Virus record (IMG/VR): IMGVR_UViG_3300008259_000471
Coordinates: 1-20,305 of that record
Direction: 5' to 3' (one strand)
DNA: 20,305 bases
From: a virus
Of this stretch, positions 1 to 7,173 are shown piece after piece. Below the pieces are notes generated by a model. That model had not been told where the DNA came from. It ran no database searches and was given only the letters and a program-made list of their open reading frames with translations. A program made the position numbers and the translations under genes. Each line of letters starts with the position of its first letter. Positions within the stretch are counted from its first letter, which is position 1.

Positions 1-255
1 TGTTACAACCTCAACAATAGCAAGAACAAAATTGATGGAGCAAGAAATAAGGCTAAAGGTCTTATTGCTGGTCGGTCTGATATGGTGCTATATTACCAAT
101 CAAATGCGTTTATGATTGAGTTTAAAACATCTGATGGGGCGCAATCAGTTGGGCAACGTGAGTGGGCAGCATTGGTTAGGAGCAATGGTTTTCAATATCA
201 CATTATTAGGTCACTTGAGGAGTTTCAATCACTAATTGTTATGTTATTAAAATAA
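1..255 (+). CDS. VRR-NUC domain nuclease, 3' end (5' truncated by window)
   Basis: An open frame runs from base 1 to a TAA at 253-255 and gives 84 residues; the start lies outside the window. The segment carries the conserved core of VRR-NUC nucleases (PD-(D/E)XK superfamily): GRSD with Asp27, the IEFK motif with Glu40 and Lys42, and SVGQREW with Gln52 and a following Trp. In phages, small stand-alone VRR-NUC proteins are structure-specific or Holliday-junction-type nucleases that may process replication intermediates before packaging. It lies just upstream of the terminase pair, separated by about 40 bp that hold a promoter-like element, so it probably ends an upstream DNA-metabolism operon. 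The family call is strong; the exact substrate is unknown. Confidence 0.85.
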   Translation, partial: CYNLNNSKNKIDGARNKAKGLIAGRSDMVLYYQSNAFMIEFKTSDGAQSVGQREWAALVRSNGFQYHIIRSLEEFQSLIVMLLK

Positions 256-267
256 TACTTATCTTTG
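236..267 (+). promoter_or_regulatory. Putative Bacteroidetes-type promoter for the packaging genes
   Basis: TATCTTTG at 260-267 matches the Bacteroidetes -7 consensus TAnnTTTG, with TTG at 236-238 about 21 bp upstream as a possible -33 element. It falls in the short gap after the nuclease stop codon and about 30 bp before the terminase small subunit start. The motif alone occurs by chance in AT-rich DNA, but four of the window's few intergenic gaps carry it. Inference from sequence only. Confidence 0.55.
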
Positions 268-296
268 TGAACAATTGTTAACCAACATATAACCAA

Positions 297-755
297 ATGT
301 TAACCGAGAAACAAAAAGAGTTCTGCAAGTTGTTTGTTAGTGGTAAAAACGCTACAGATTCTTATTCTATTGCATTTACTATTGCTAAACAAGGTACAAG
401 TAAGGCAGCATCATCAAGATTGCTTAAAAGCGATAAAATTAAGTCTTACATTTCTGAACTGCAACTTGAAAACAAAAAGATAGTTGCAATGGCTAATGAG
501 AAAGCATCTCAAGTTATTGCCGATGGAAGTATTGCCGATGCTGCTGAACGTATGCAGATGCTTACCAAAATATTAAGAGGTGAGTTAAGCATTGAAGAGG
601 AGATAAGCACACCAAGTGGGATAGTAACTTTATTAGTCAAACCATCGTTTGGGGAAAGAAGAGCAGCCATAGCAGAGTTAAACAAGATGGGTGGTGATTA
701 TGCACCTGCGAAAACAGAAGTAAAAGTTGTAGGTGAGCAACCATTGTTTAATTAA
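297..755 (+). CDS. terS: Terminase small subunit
   Basis: This 152-residue protein has the N-terminal signature of phage small terminases: LTEKQKEFCKLFV followed by NATDSY, which forms the helix-turn-helix DNA-recognition region (about residues 1-60). A helical oligomerisation region follows (about 60-105), and the C-terminus is variable. The small subunit recognises the packaging site on concatemeric phage DNA and regulates the large subunit ATPase. The ATG at 297 follows a putative promoter, and the stop lies 2 bp before the large terminase start, as expected for a co-translated pair. Length is typical of the family. No strong Shine-Dalgarno sequence precedes the start. The large-subunit neighbour makes the call secure. 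Confidence 0.88.
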   Translation: MLTEKQKEFCKLFVSGKNATDSYSIAFTIAKQGTSKAASSRLLKSDKIKSYISELQLENKKIVAMANEKASQVIADGSIADAAERMQMLTKILRGELSIEEEISTPSGIVTLLVKPSFGERRAAIAELNKMGGDYAPAKTEVKVVGEQPLFN

Positions 756-757
756 CT

Positions 758-1951
758 ATGTTTCAAAGAACTACTGCCATAAACAAACTATTGGCTATGA
801 AAGCCAGAAAGCGTGTTATACAAGGTGGCACAAGTGCTGGTAAAACCTATGGCATTATTCCAGTTGCAGCCATTGATTACGCAACTAAACACCCAAGACA
901 CCTCATCACAGTAGTTGCTGAATCAATACCAGCAGTAAGGAATGGAGCGGTAAAGATATTCCAAGACACGATGTTTGATACGAATCGTTGGATTGAAGAG
1001 CATTGGCGCAGTAATCCTATGGAGTATAAGTTCTCAAATGGTGCAATAGTTCAGTTTACTGCATTCGATTCAGTAGGCAAGGCAAAGGCAGCAGGTAAGC
1101 GTGATGTGCTATTCTTGAACGAAGCAAACCACATTGATTACGATATTGCTGATGCGCTAATAACCAGAAGCAATACTATTTGGATAGACTTTAACCCAGA
1201 CCGCCAATTTTGGGTACACGATGAAATATTGACTGAAGCCGATTCTGAATTTCTTTTATTGACCTACAAAGACAATGAGGCTTGTCCTCCAGAAATACTT
1301 TCGGAGTTAAATATAAAGTTAGGTAAGGCATACAATAACCCATCTGGTGATAGAACAGACCCTAAAAACATTAAGAGTGATTACTGGCATAACTGGTGCA
1401 AGGTGTACATTGATGGTGAAGTTGGCACATTGCAGGGTGCAATATTTCAAAATTGGCAAATCGGTTTATTCGATGAGAGTTTACCTCACGTATATGGTTT
1501 GGATTTCGGGTTCAGTAATGACCCAGATTCATTGATAAAGGTTGCAGTAGATAAAAAACGAAAAATAATATACGCAAGTGAGGTGCTTTACAAGACTGGT
1601 AATAGCACAGACCAATTAATTGACATCTTAAACAATAGGTTAAACCCATTGAAGAGTGTTGTTGTTGCCGATTCTGCTGACCCACGCACGATAAATGACA
1701 TAAGGCAAAGAGGATTGAACATTTATCCAGCAAAAAAAGGTGCTGATAGTGTAAGAAATGGAATAAAGAGAATACAAGATTACGAAATAATAGTAGATGC
1801 AAATAGCCTAAACCTCATCAATGAGTTACGAAATTACATCTGGCACGATAAGCGGTCACAAGTGCCAATAGATGCATACAACCATCAAATTGACCCTTTA
1901 AGGTATGCATTTGACTACTTAACACAGAGTGCATTGTTAATTAGTAAATAA
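758..1951 (+). CDS. terL: Terminase large subunit (ATPase-nuclease packaging motor)
   Basis: This 397-residue protein pumps DNA into the prohead and cuts the concatemer. The Walker A loop GGTSAGKT is at residues 23-30. The Walker B-like strand VLFLNEAN is at 117-124, where Asn-Glu replaces the usual Asp-Glu but the catalytic Glu is kept. A coupling-type motif, IDFNP, is at 143-147. The C-terminal RNase H-like nuclease shows acidic residues in YGLDFGF (Asp249), VVADSADP (Asp305/Asp308) and QIDPLRYAFDYL (Asp379). This order matches the Terminase_3/Terminase_6 type of large subunit, and the length is normal. It sits directly after the small subunit and is followed by a promoter-like gap and the portal gene. 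The gene appears intact. Confidence 0.95.
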   Translation: MFQRTTAINKLLAMKARKRVIQGGTSAGKTYGIIPVAAIDYATKHPRHLITVVAESIPAVRNGAVKIFQDTMFDTNRWIEEHWRSNPMEYKFSNGAIVQFTAFDSVGKAKAAGKRDVLFLNEANHIDYDIADALITRSNTIWIDFNPDRQFWVHDEILTEADSEFLLLTYKDNEACPPEILSELNIKLGKAYNNPSGDRTDPKNIKSDYWHNWCKVYIDGEVGTLQGAIFQNWQIGLFDESLPHVYGLDFGFSNDPDSLIKVAVDKKRKIIYASEVLYKTGNSTDQLIDILNNRLNPLKSVVVADSADPRTINDIRQRGLNIYPAKKGADSVRNGIKRIQDYEIIVDANSLNLINELRNYIWHDKRSQVPIDAYNHQIDPLRYAFDYLTQSALLISK

Positions 1952-1966
1952 AAATTAATACATTTG
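1934..1966 (+). promoter_or_regulatory. Putative Bacteroidetes-type promoter for the portal gene
   Basis: TACATTTG at 1959-1966 matches TAnnTTTG and is followed by C, a common extension. TTG at 1934-1936 lies about 22 bp upstream, inside the 3' end of the terminase gene. The element sits in the 37-bp gap before the portal start at 1989, giving a predicted leader of roughly 15-20 nt. Sequence evidence only. Confidence 0.5.
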
Positions 1967-1988
1967 CATCAATTAATATTCATTTAAA

Positions 1989-3362
1989 ATGGGATTTGTA
2001 AAAAACGCAAAAGATTATATTATAAAAAGTTTAGGTGGAAACCTTGCAGGGCATAACCCATCTAATCTTTTTAGTTTTTTTGGTGGATTTATGCCATTAA
2101 ATTTTAACAATAATTTATCAAATCAAATAAGTCAAGGTTATTCTCAAAATGTTGATGTTTATTCAATCATAAAAAAAATTACTGATATTAGTAAAAGTGT
2201 ACCTTGGATAGTTGAAAAAAAACAAGCAAATGGTAACTGGAAGGAGTTAAAAGACACTACTTTGCACGAACTAATGGCTGCCCCTAATATGGCAAAAGCG
2301 TATACTTGGGATGACATTGAAGAACAAATATTACTTTATTTATTGATTACTGGCAACACCTATTTAATTGGTAACACACAATTCAATTCTTCATTAATTG
2401 AAGAGGTTGACATCTTACCAAGTCAATCGGTAACAATATTTAATCAAAATTCTTCATTTTTTATGCCACAACTTGAATACCAATTTACGTTTGGCTCATC
2501 ACAAGGCTTATACACGAATGATAATTTAAAGCACATCAAGTTTTTTAATCCAAACCTAATTAATTTTGACTATGGTTTAAGCCCTATTCAAGTAGCTGCT
2601 AACGTAGTTCAAGTAGGTAATGAGCGTTGGATTGCCGATGCAAGTATATTGAGCAATAAAGGTGCAAGTGGTTTCATTACCGATAAGAGTCAGTTGCCAA
2701 TGACTCAAGATGAGTTTGACTTGATTGACTCTGCCCTGCGTGATAAGATAGGTGGTGCTAATAACTTTGGCAAGGTAGTAGCGACCAATAAAGATTTGGG
2801 CTACATTCAATTAGGTATGAGTAGTGCCGATATGCAACTACTTGAAAAAGGTGTAGTAACAACCAGAACATTATGCAATGTATTAGGCATTGATTCATCA
2901 CTATTAAATGACCCAGAAAACAAGACCTACAACAATAGGGTAGAGGCTGAAAAGGCTATGTACACGAATTGCATCATTCCATTAAGTGATAAATTAAGTG
3001 AGGCACTAACTGGCTTTCTATGCAAGAATCACTTTCCTTATGAAAATGTGAGAATGCGACAAGACTTTAGCGGTGTAAAATGCCTACAAAGCAACAATAA
3101 AGAAGAGGCTGATAGAATAGCATTGTTGAAGGAAAAGGGTATTATTTCAGCCAGTACTGCTGCTGAAATGTTAGGTATGCCAAAACTTGAGCAACCTAAT
3201 GCAACACTTGAAGCGTTAAGTGGTATGAGTCCATTATTAGCTACTCAAGTGATTGGGCAGTTGACTGAAGATGAGATAAGAGCATTAGTTGGATTAGGAC
3301 ATAGTGATTTACCCAAAGTTGGCGCACAAGCAGCAAGTTCATTTACACAACCTGCACAATAA
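1989..3362 (+). CDS. Portal protein, HK97-type
   Basis: This 457-residue protein should form the dodecameric ring at the capsid vertex through which DNA passes and to which the connector binds. Features of the Phage_portal family are visible: an N-terminal region leading to VDVYSIIKKITDIS (about 55-68), YGLSPIQVA (195-203), GASGFIT (225-231), the TTRTLCNVLGI helix (291-301) and TYNNRVEAEKAMY (313-325) followed by IIPL. Length fits the family. The C-terminal 60 residues (DRIALLKEKGIISAST..., ending in a Ser/Gln/Ala-rich tail) contain the helix-turn-helix commonly seen at the end of HK97-like portals. The position between terminase and protease is canonical. Confidence is high. Confidence 0.93.
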   Translation: MGFVKNAKDYIIKSLGGNLAGHNPSNLFSFFGGFMPLNFNNNLSNQISQGYSQNVDVYSIIKKITDISKSVPWIVEKKQANGNWKELKDTTLHELMAAPNMAKAYTWDDIEEQILLYLLITGNTYLIGNTQFNSSLIEEVDILPSQSVTIFNQNSSFFMPQLEYQFTFGSSQGLYTNDNLKHIKFFNPNLINFDYGLSPIQVAANVVQVGNERWIADASILSNKGASGFITDKSQLPMTQDEFDLIDSALRDKIGGANNFGKVVATNKDLGYIQLGMSSADMQLLEKGVVTTRTLCNVLGIDSSLLNDPENKTYNNRVEAEKAMYTNCIIPLSDKLSEALTGFLCKNHFPYENVRMRQDFSGVKCLQSNNKEEADRIALLKEKGIISASTAAEMLGMPKLEQPNATLEALSGMSPLLATQVIGQLTEDEIRALVGLGHSDLPKVGAQAASSFTQPAQ

Positions 3363-3374
3363 AAAATAAATTAA

Positions 3375-3407
3375 TTTGCATTAATCAATAATTATTAAAT
3401 ACTTTTG
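3375..3407 (+). promoter_or_regulatory. Strong putative Bacteroidetes-type promoter of the capsid operon
   Basis: A TTTG at 3375-3378 is separated by 21 bp from TACTTTTG at 3400-3407, matching both halves of the Bacteroidetes consensus (TTTG, 17-23 bp, TAnnTTTG). It lies in the 49-bp gap after the portal gene. The predicted transcription start, about five bases after the motif, would fall on or next to the ATG at 3412, so the first small ORF would have essentially no leader. The downstream protease and capsid genes would be transcribed from here. Confidence 0.68.
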
Positions 3408-3411
3408 TACT

Positions 3412-3495
3412 ATGGGAAAGACCAAAACAAAAAAAGAATTAGAAGAAATAAAGGCTAAAAGTGCATTAAAAAAACAAAATATTGTAAATAAATGA
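3412..3495 (+). CDS. Small basic peptide (27 aa) preceding the prohead protease
   Basis: An ATG at 3412 opens a 27-codon frame ending in TGA at 3493-3495. The stop overlaps the protease ATG at 3492 in an ATGA junction, the usual sign of translational coupling. The peptide is highly charged and Lys-rich, beginning MGKTKTKKELEEIK, and is probably a single helix. I recognise no family. Two things support it as real: the coupled junction, and a near-consensus promoter ending four bases before its start codon. It may act as a leader that delivers ribosomes to the protease start, as a small scaffold or DNA-binding peptide, or it may only be a translational device. No function is assigned. Confidence 0.5.
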   Translation: MGKTKTKKELEEIKAKSALKKQNIVNK

Positions 3496-4424
3496 TAACA
3501 TCAATATACTTTCCAAATAAAGAATTTAGTTCTAAAGCAGAGTTGTTTGATGCTATTAAGAATGATGAGGTTAGAATCAAGGCATTAAAAAAAGCCGAGA
3601 TAATATTTAGTCACGAACGTAATCACATATCGAAATCATCCATCAAAATAAAAGATGCTACTACAAAAGCATTGACTATTGAAGATGGTTATATTTATCC
3701 AGTAATAAGCACTACCAACTATTTAGATAGTCACGGAGATGTGCATATCAATGGCTGCTTCAAGAAGACAGTACAAGAACAACAAGGTAAAATATTATAT
3801 TGCAAAGACCACAACATAAGTGTTGACACTATCATAGCTTGGCAATCAGATGTTGAAATGATGGTAACTGAATTACCATTTTCTACATTAGGTAAAGACT
3901 ATAGTGGAAATGCTGAATGTTTAATATTCAAGATAAGTAAAGATGCATTAGTAGAGAGTGAAAGCATCGAAGACATTATTGAATACAATAGACCAGTTCA
4001 GAATTCGATAAGGATGCAATATGTAAATTTCGTTACCTGCATTGATGATAAAAGACCAGAGTATAAAGTAGAGAAAGCGAATTGGGACAAGTACTACAAA
4101 ATGATTGCTAATAAAGCAGATGCTGATATGGCAGGTTACTTTTGGGCAGTTTTGGAATTAAAGATTAGAGATGAGGGTAGTATGGTAGTAAAGGGTAGCA
4201 ATGATGCAACACCATTGCTTCAGAATCCAGAAATTGAAGAACAAACAAAAGAATGTGAAAGTTGTGGCAATGAAATGGGTGGCGAATATTGCTCATCTTG
4301 TGGAATGCCACGCAAAAATATTGCGCCGTTAATAAACACGCAAAAAAACGTAGCCGATTTATCACTACAAAAAAGTAAACAAAAACAAAAACAATTTTTT
4401 ATTAATCTTACAAAAAACATTTAA
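3492..4424 (+). CDS. Prohead maturation protease with C-terminal zinc ribbon
   Basis: The 310-residue product resembles HK97-type prohead serine proteases (herpesvirus assemblin fold). The segment LDSHGDVHINGCF (78-90) matches the family's D-x-x-G-D-x-x-x-x-G-x-F motif. KDHN carries the likely catalytic His107, and NSIRMQY the likely nucleophile Ser172. LELKIRDEGSMVVKGSN (about 221-237) corresponds to the terminal strands that contain the acidic triad member in this family. Position between portal and major capsid is canonical. Such enzymes cleave the capsid scaffold and themselves. Unusually, residues 255-270 form a four-cysteine zinc ribbon (CESC, eight residues, CSSC), followed by a Lys/Gln-rich tail. 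The fold assignment is by motif and context; the triad assignment is tentative. Confidence 0.8.
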   Translation: MITSIYFPNKEFSSKAELFDAIKNDEVRIKALKKAEIIFSHERNHISKSSIKIKDATTKALTIEDGYIYPVISTTNYLDSHGDVHINGCFKKTVQEQQGKILYCKDHNISVDTIIAWQSDVEMMVTELPFSTLGKDYSGNAECLIFKISKDALVESESIEDIIEYNRPVQNSIRMQYVNFVTCIDDKRPEYKVEKANWDKYYKMIANKADADMAGYFWAVLELKIRDEGSMVVKGSNDATPLLQNPEIEEQTKECESCGNEMGGEYCSSCGMPRKNIAPLINTQKNVADLSLQKSKQKQKQFFINLTKNI

Positions 4425-4426
4425 AA

Positions 4427-5734
4427 ATGAAGAGTAAATTTGAATTATTCCTTGAAACAAAAGGATTGAACACCATATCTTTCGCAGGTCAAGAAGCAGA
4501 AGAAATGGCAAAGTTGTATAACGAATACAACGAAGAAGCAAGAAAAGCATTAGAGGATGCGGTTGCTAAAAGTGCAAGTAAAGAAGACATTGAGTCTTTG
4601 AAATCAGAAATTGCATCTTCTCAAAAGGAGCAAATGGTGCAATTAAACAAAACTTTAAAAGAGTATGGTTTGGCAATTGAGAAATTGAACAAAAACAATT
4701 CTGAAAGAAGTTTGATTTCAAACGCTACAAGCGTAAAGGATTCTTTATCAACTGAAGAAAACAAAGCTAAATTAAGCGCATTAAAAGGCTTAAACAAAGC
4801 ATCTGCTGAACAGAATGGTATCACCTTTGAAATTAAGGCTGCTGGTACAATGTTAGAGTCTACTAACGTAAGTGGTGGTAATGTTCCAGTTGAACAACGT
4901 ATTGCTGGATTGAACCTTATTGCTACAAGACAATTACGTTTAATGGACTTATTCGCAAAAGGTGCTGCAAGTTCAAACATCATTTCTTGGGTGTATCAAG
5001 CAAACAGAGATGGTGCTGCTGGTGGTACTGCTGAAGGTGACACAAAGAATCAAATTGATTTTGATTTAGTAGTTGCTTCTCAAGCGGTTGTTAAGCGTAC
5101 TGCTTACATCAAAATATCAACTGAAATGTTAGATGATATTGATTTTATTCAATCAGAAATCAACAATGAATTGATGCGTTTATTGATGTTAGACATCGAA
5201 TCAACTGCTTACTCTGGTAACGGAACTGCACCTAACTTAAATGGTATCAGAACAGTTGCTACTGCATTCGCTGCTGGTACTTTCGCAGGGACAGTTGATA
5301 ATGCAAACGAAGCCGATGTGTTGACAGTTGCTATTAACCAGATTGCAATTGCTAACCAAGAAGCACCGAACGCAATTATGATGCACCCATCTGACATCAC
5401 TAAATTGAAGTTGTACAAGGTTTCAGCTACTGATAGAAGATACATTGACAGATTAATATTCATTGGCAATACACTTACACTTGATGGTGTGCCGATGATA
5501 GGAAGCACATTGGTTACTGCTGGAACTTATTTAGTTGGTAATTTCAATATGTCAACAATGTATCAGAAGAATGCAGTAACTATCAATATGGGACTTGATG
5601 GTAATGACTGGACTAAAAACTTACGTACAATCATTGCAGAGTGGAGAGGTGCATTAGTAACTAAAAACAACGACAGAACTGCGTTTGTGAAAGGTACATT
5701 TGCAACTGATATTGCTGCATTAGAAACTGCTTAA
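4427..5734 (+). CDS. Major capsid protein, HK97 fold, with N-terminal scaffold domain
   Basis: This 435-residue protein follows the protease by 2 bp. Residues about 24-92 are Glu/Lys/Ala-rich and predicted coiled coil (EAEEMAKLYNEYNEEARKAL and on), the HK97-type delta/scaffold domain. A Ser/Lys/Asn-rich linker (92-150) probably holds the protease cleavage site. The mature HK97 fold follows: VPVEQRIAGLNLIATRQLRL, then AYIKISTEMLDDIDFIQSEI (peripheral and long-helix region, about 226-245), LNGIRTVATAF and NAIMMHPSDITKLK (axial domain), and a C-terminus with TIIAEWRGALVTKNNDRTAF. These match the phage capsid family pfam05065. An A-rich sequence, not a Shine-Dalgarno, precedes the ATG, as expected for a highly expressed Bacteroidetes gene. 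Confidence 0.93.
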   Translation: MKSKFELFLETKGLNTISFAGQEAEEMAKLYNEYNEEARKALEDAVAKSASKEDIESLKSEIASSQKEQMVQLNKTLKEYGLAIEKLNKNNSERSLISNATSVKDSLSTEENKAKLSALKGLNKASAEQNGITFEIKAAGTMLESTNVSGGNVPVEQRIAGLNLIATRQLRLMDLFAKGAASSNIISWVYQANRDGAAGGTAEGDTKNQIDFDLVVASQAVVKRTAYIKISTEMLDDIDFIQSEINNELMRLLMLDIESTAYSGNGTAPNLNGIRTVATAFAAGTFAGTVDNANEADVLTVAINQIAIANQEAPNAIMMHPSDITKLKLYKVSATDRRYIDRLIFIGNTLTLDGVPMIGSTLVTAGTYLVGNFNMSTMYQKNAVTINMGLDGNDWTKNLRTIIAEWRGALVTKNNDRTAFVKGTFATDIAALETA

Positions 5735-5738
5735 TTAA

Positions 5739-5954
5739 ATGAGCAAAATAAAATCTAAAGAAGTAGTAGTGGAGGCAAAAGCCTCTGCTGCTGCTCCTTC
5801 TGAAAAGAAATCAGAAGCGAAAGAAGTAACGCAATCAAAAAGAGAAGTTGAGGTTGTTGTTATTAAGGATTTTAAAGGCTTAAAAGCAGGTGAAAAAGTA
5901 ATTGTTTCTGAAAACATTGCTGAATTATTAACTAATAAAGGTCTTGTAAAATAA
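5739..5954 (+). CDS. Small head-associated protein with Ala/Lys/Glu-rich N-terminus
   Basis: This 71-residue protein has a low-complexity charged N-terminal half (about residues 1-38, Lys/Glu/Ala/Ser) and a compact C-terminal domain (about 39-71) reading VVVIKDFKGLKAGEKVIV then IAELLTNKGLVK. Short proteins ending in this kind of K-G-E-x-V ... A-x-x-L-x-x-x-G-L-V domain often follow the capsid gene in phages, but their role is not well defined. It starts 4 bp after the capsid stop and ends 1 bp before the next gene, so it is surely co-expressed with head genes. Possible roles are minor capsid, head decoration or connector accessory. The gene is likely real; function is unassigned. Confidence 0.72.
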   Translation: MSKIKSKEVVVEAKASAAAPSEKKSEAKEVTQSKREVEVVVIKDFKGLKAGEKVIVSENIAELLTNKGLVK

Positions 5955-5955
5955 T

Positions 5956-6462
5956 ATGGGAATTCTAATATCAGCCTCCGATTTCATAGGCGAAAATAAA
6001 ATAGCAACTGATGTGTTCACGGATGCTGAATTAGATGCTTTTATTACCATTTATGAGGCAAAGTTACTTTATGAATTAATGGGCATTGAGTTGTATGATT
6101 TATTCATTGCAGACCTTGTTGGAGGTGTGCCACAAACTGCGAAGTATGTGACCATTTACGAAGCGTTTGTTAAAGAAATAGATGATGAGATGATTACAAG
6201 TGATGGTATGAAGGTTATGTTGGTTAAATGGGTATTTTTCCACTACGTTAGAACGCAGCCACAAACCAATACCATTCAAGGTAACACACAAGCAGAAGGC
6301 ACTATTAATATGCCCAGCGCAATGAGTTACACATCATTATGCATTGATTACAACAAAATGATTAGCACTTTCAAGGCAATTCAAAACTATATTGAGTCGG
6401 TAAAAGTTGCCGATTATCCAACATTCAAAGGTGTTTTAAAACATTATATGTCGTGGGCTTAA
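5956..6462 (+). CDS. Head-tail connector / head completion protein candidate
   Basis: The product is 168 residues and mostly helical. It begins with a short N-terminal segment (MGILISASDFIGENKIATDVF) followed by FTDAELDAFITIYEAKLLYELMG, resembling the adaptor proteins that follow the capsid gene in Bacteroidetes phages (gp6/gp15-like connector group). Such proteins form the ring below the portal. VKWVFFHYVRTQPQTNT lies near residues 90-106, and the C-terminus YPTFKGVLKHYMSWA is well ordered. It overlaps the next frame by 10 bp. The assignment depends on position (first sizeable gene after the capsid) and on helical character, not on a decisive motif. Confidence 0.65.
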   Translation: MGILISASDFIGENKIATDVFTDAELDAFITIYEAKLLYELMGIELYDLFIADLVGGVPQTAKYVTIYEAFVKEIDDEMITSDGMKVMLVKWVFFHYVRTQPQTNTIQGNTQAEGTINMPSAMSYTSLCIDYNKMISTFKAIQNYIESVKVADYPTFKGVLKHYMSWA

Positions 6463-7136
6463 CTACTACTAAAGACCATATAAAAAATGTTGTTGACTCA
6501 ATAGATAAAACTATTGTGGTTAATTCAGTTGTTGCCGATGGTAGCAACTGGAAACTGATGACAACTAATACGAAGTGGGCAACATTTGGAAAAGTGTTAA
6601 GTGGTAAGGTAATTAAGGAGGTTGTATTCAATGAATCAATCACTATTGCATCAGCTACACAACCTGCAACTGGCATCTATAATTTAACATCACCATTCTT
6701 TTATTTTGGGACATTTTTAGAAACCAATTCCGAATTGATTAAGGTATCAAGCAGCAACAATAAATTACCATTGATTTACCTGCATATGAACGCACCAGAA
6801 AAATTCGCTGATGAGGAATCTACTATTGATTTTGTAAGTGATTGCGTTATCTATTTTCTTGTTGATGCTGACCCTAAAAATTGGTTGAGGTCAACACATT
6901 TAGAACAAGCAATCAAGCCAATGAAATCACTATGTGCCGAGTTTATTCGTTCTTTATTTGCGTATAGTAGAACTAACGCAAGTAGTAAGATTACATACGT
7001 TGAAAATGATTATGCCAATTTCGGGAAGGTGCAATGGGAAGGAGTGAAGAGTCAAATCTTTGCGGACAACACCTCTGGTACTGAACTGCTAATAAACATT
7101 CCATTTAACAAGTGTTTTTCCTGCTGCGAAAATTAA
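6453..7136 (+). CDS. Neck / tail-completion candidate
   Basis: This 227-residue frame starts at a GTG (6453) inside the end of the connector gene. The first in-frame ATG is near residue 34 and would remove conserved-looking N-terminal sequence, so the GTG is preferred. The protein is mixed alpha/beta, with a central stretch LIYLHMNAPEKF and VIYFLVDADPKNWLRSTH (about residues 107-148) and a helix IKPMKSLCAEFIRSLF. It ends in a cysteine cluster, CFSCC, at 221-225. Its place between connector and tube suggests a head-closure or tail-terminator role, but I recognise no family. The cysteine-rich end is followed, after 37 bp, by a tail gene that itself begins with cysteines. Confidence 0.6.
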   Translation: MGLTTTKDHIKNVVDSIDKTIVVNSVVADGSNWKLMTTNTKWATFGKVLSGKVIKEVVFNESITIASATQPATGIYNLTSPFFYFGTFLETNSELIKVSSSNNKLPLIYLHMNAPEKFADEESTIDFVSDCVIYFLVDADPKNWLRSTHLEQAIKPMKSLCAEFIRSLFAYSRTNASSKITYVENDYANFGKVQWEGVKSQIFADNTSGTELLINIPFNKCFSCCEN

Positions 7137-7173
7137 ATTAAAACAAATTATTAATATTTAAAACAAAAAAAAT

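Noticed and set aside
1952-1988. Possible terminator after the large terminase
   Set aside because: No stable GC-containing stem; the gap is only AT-rich and better explained by the promoter motif.
3371-3384. Small inverted repeat TTAAT/ATTAA after the portal gene
   Set aside because: Five AT pairs only, no T tract; too weak for a terminator or operator.
4621-4983. 120-residue antisense open frame opposite the capsid scaffold
   Set aside because: Shadow of the major capsid gene; no supporting signal.
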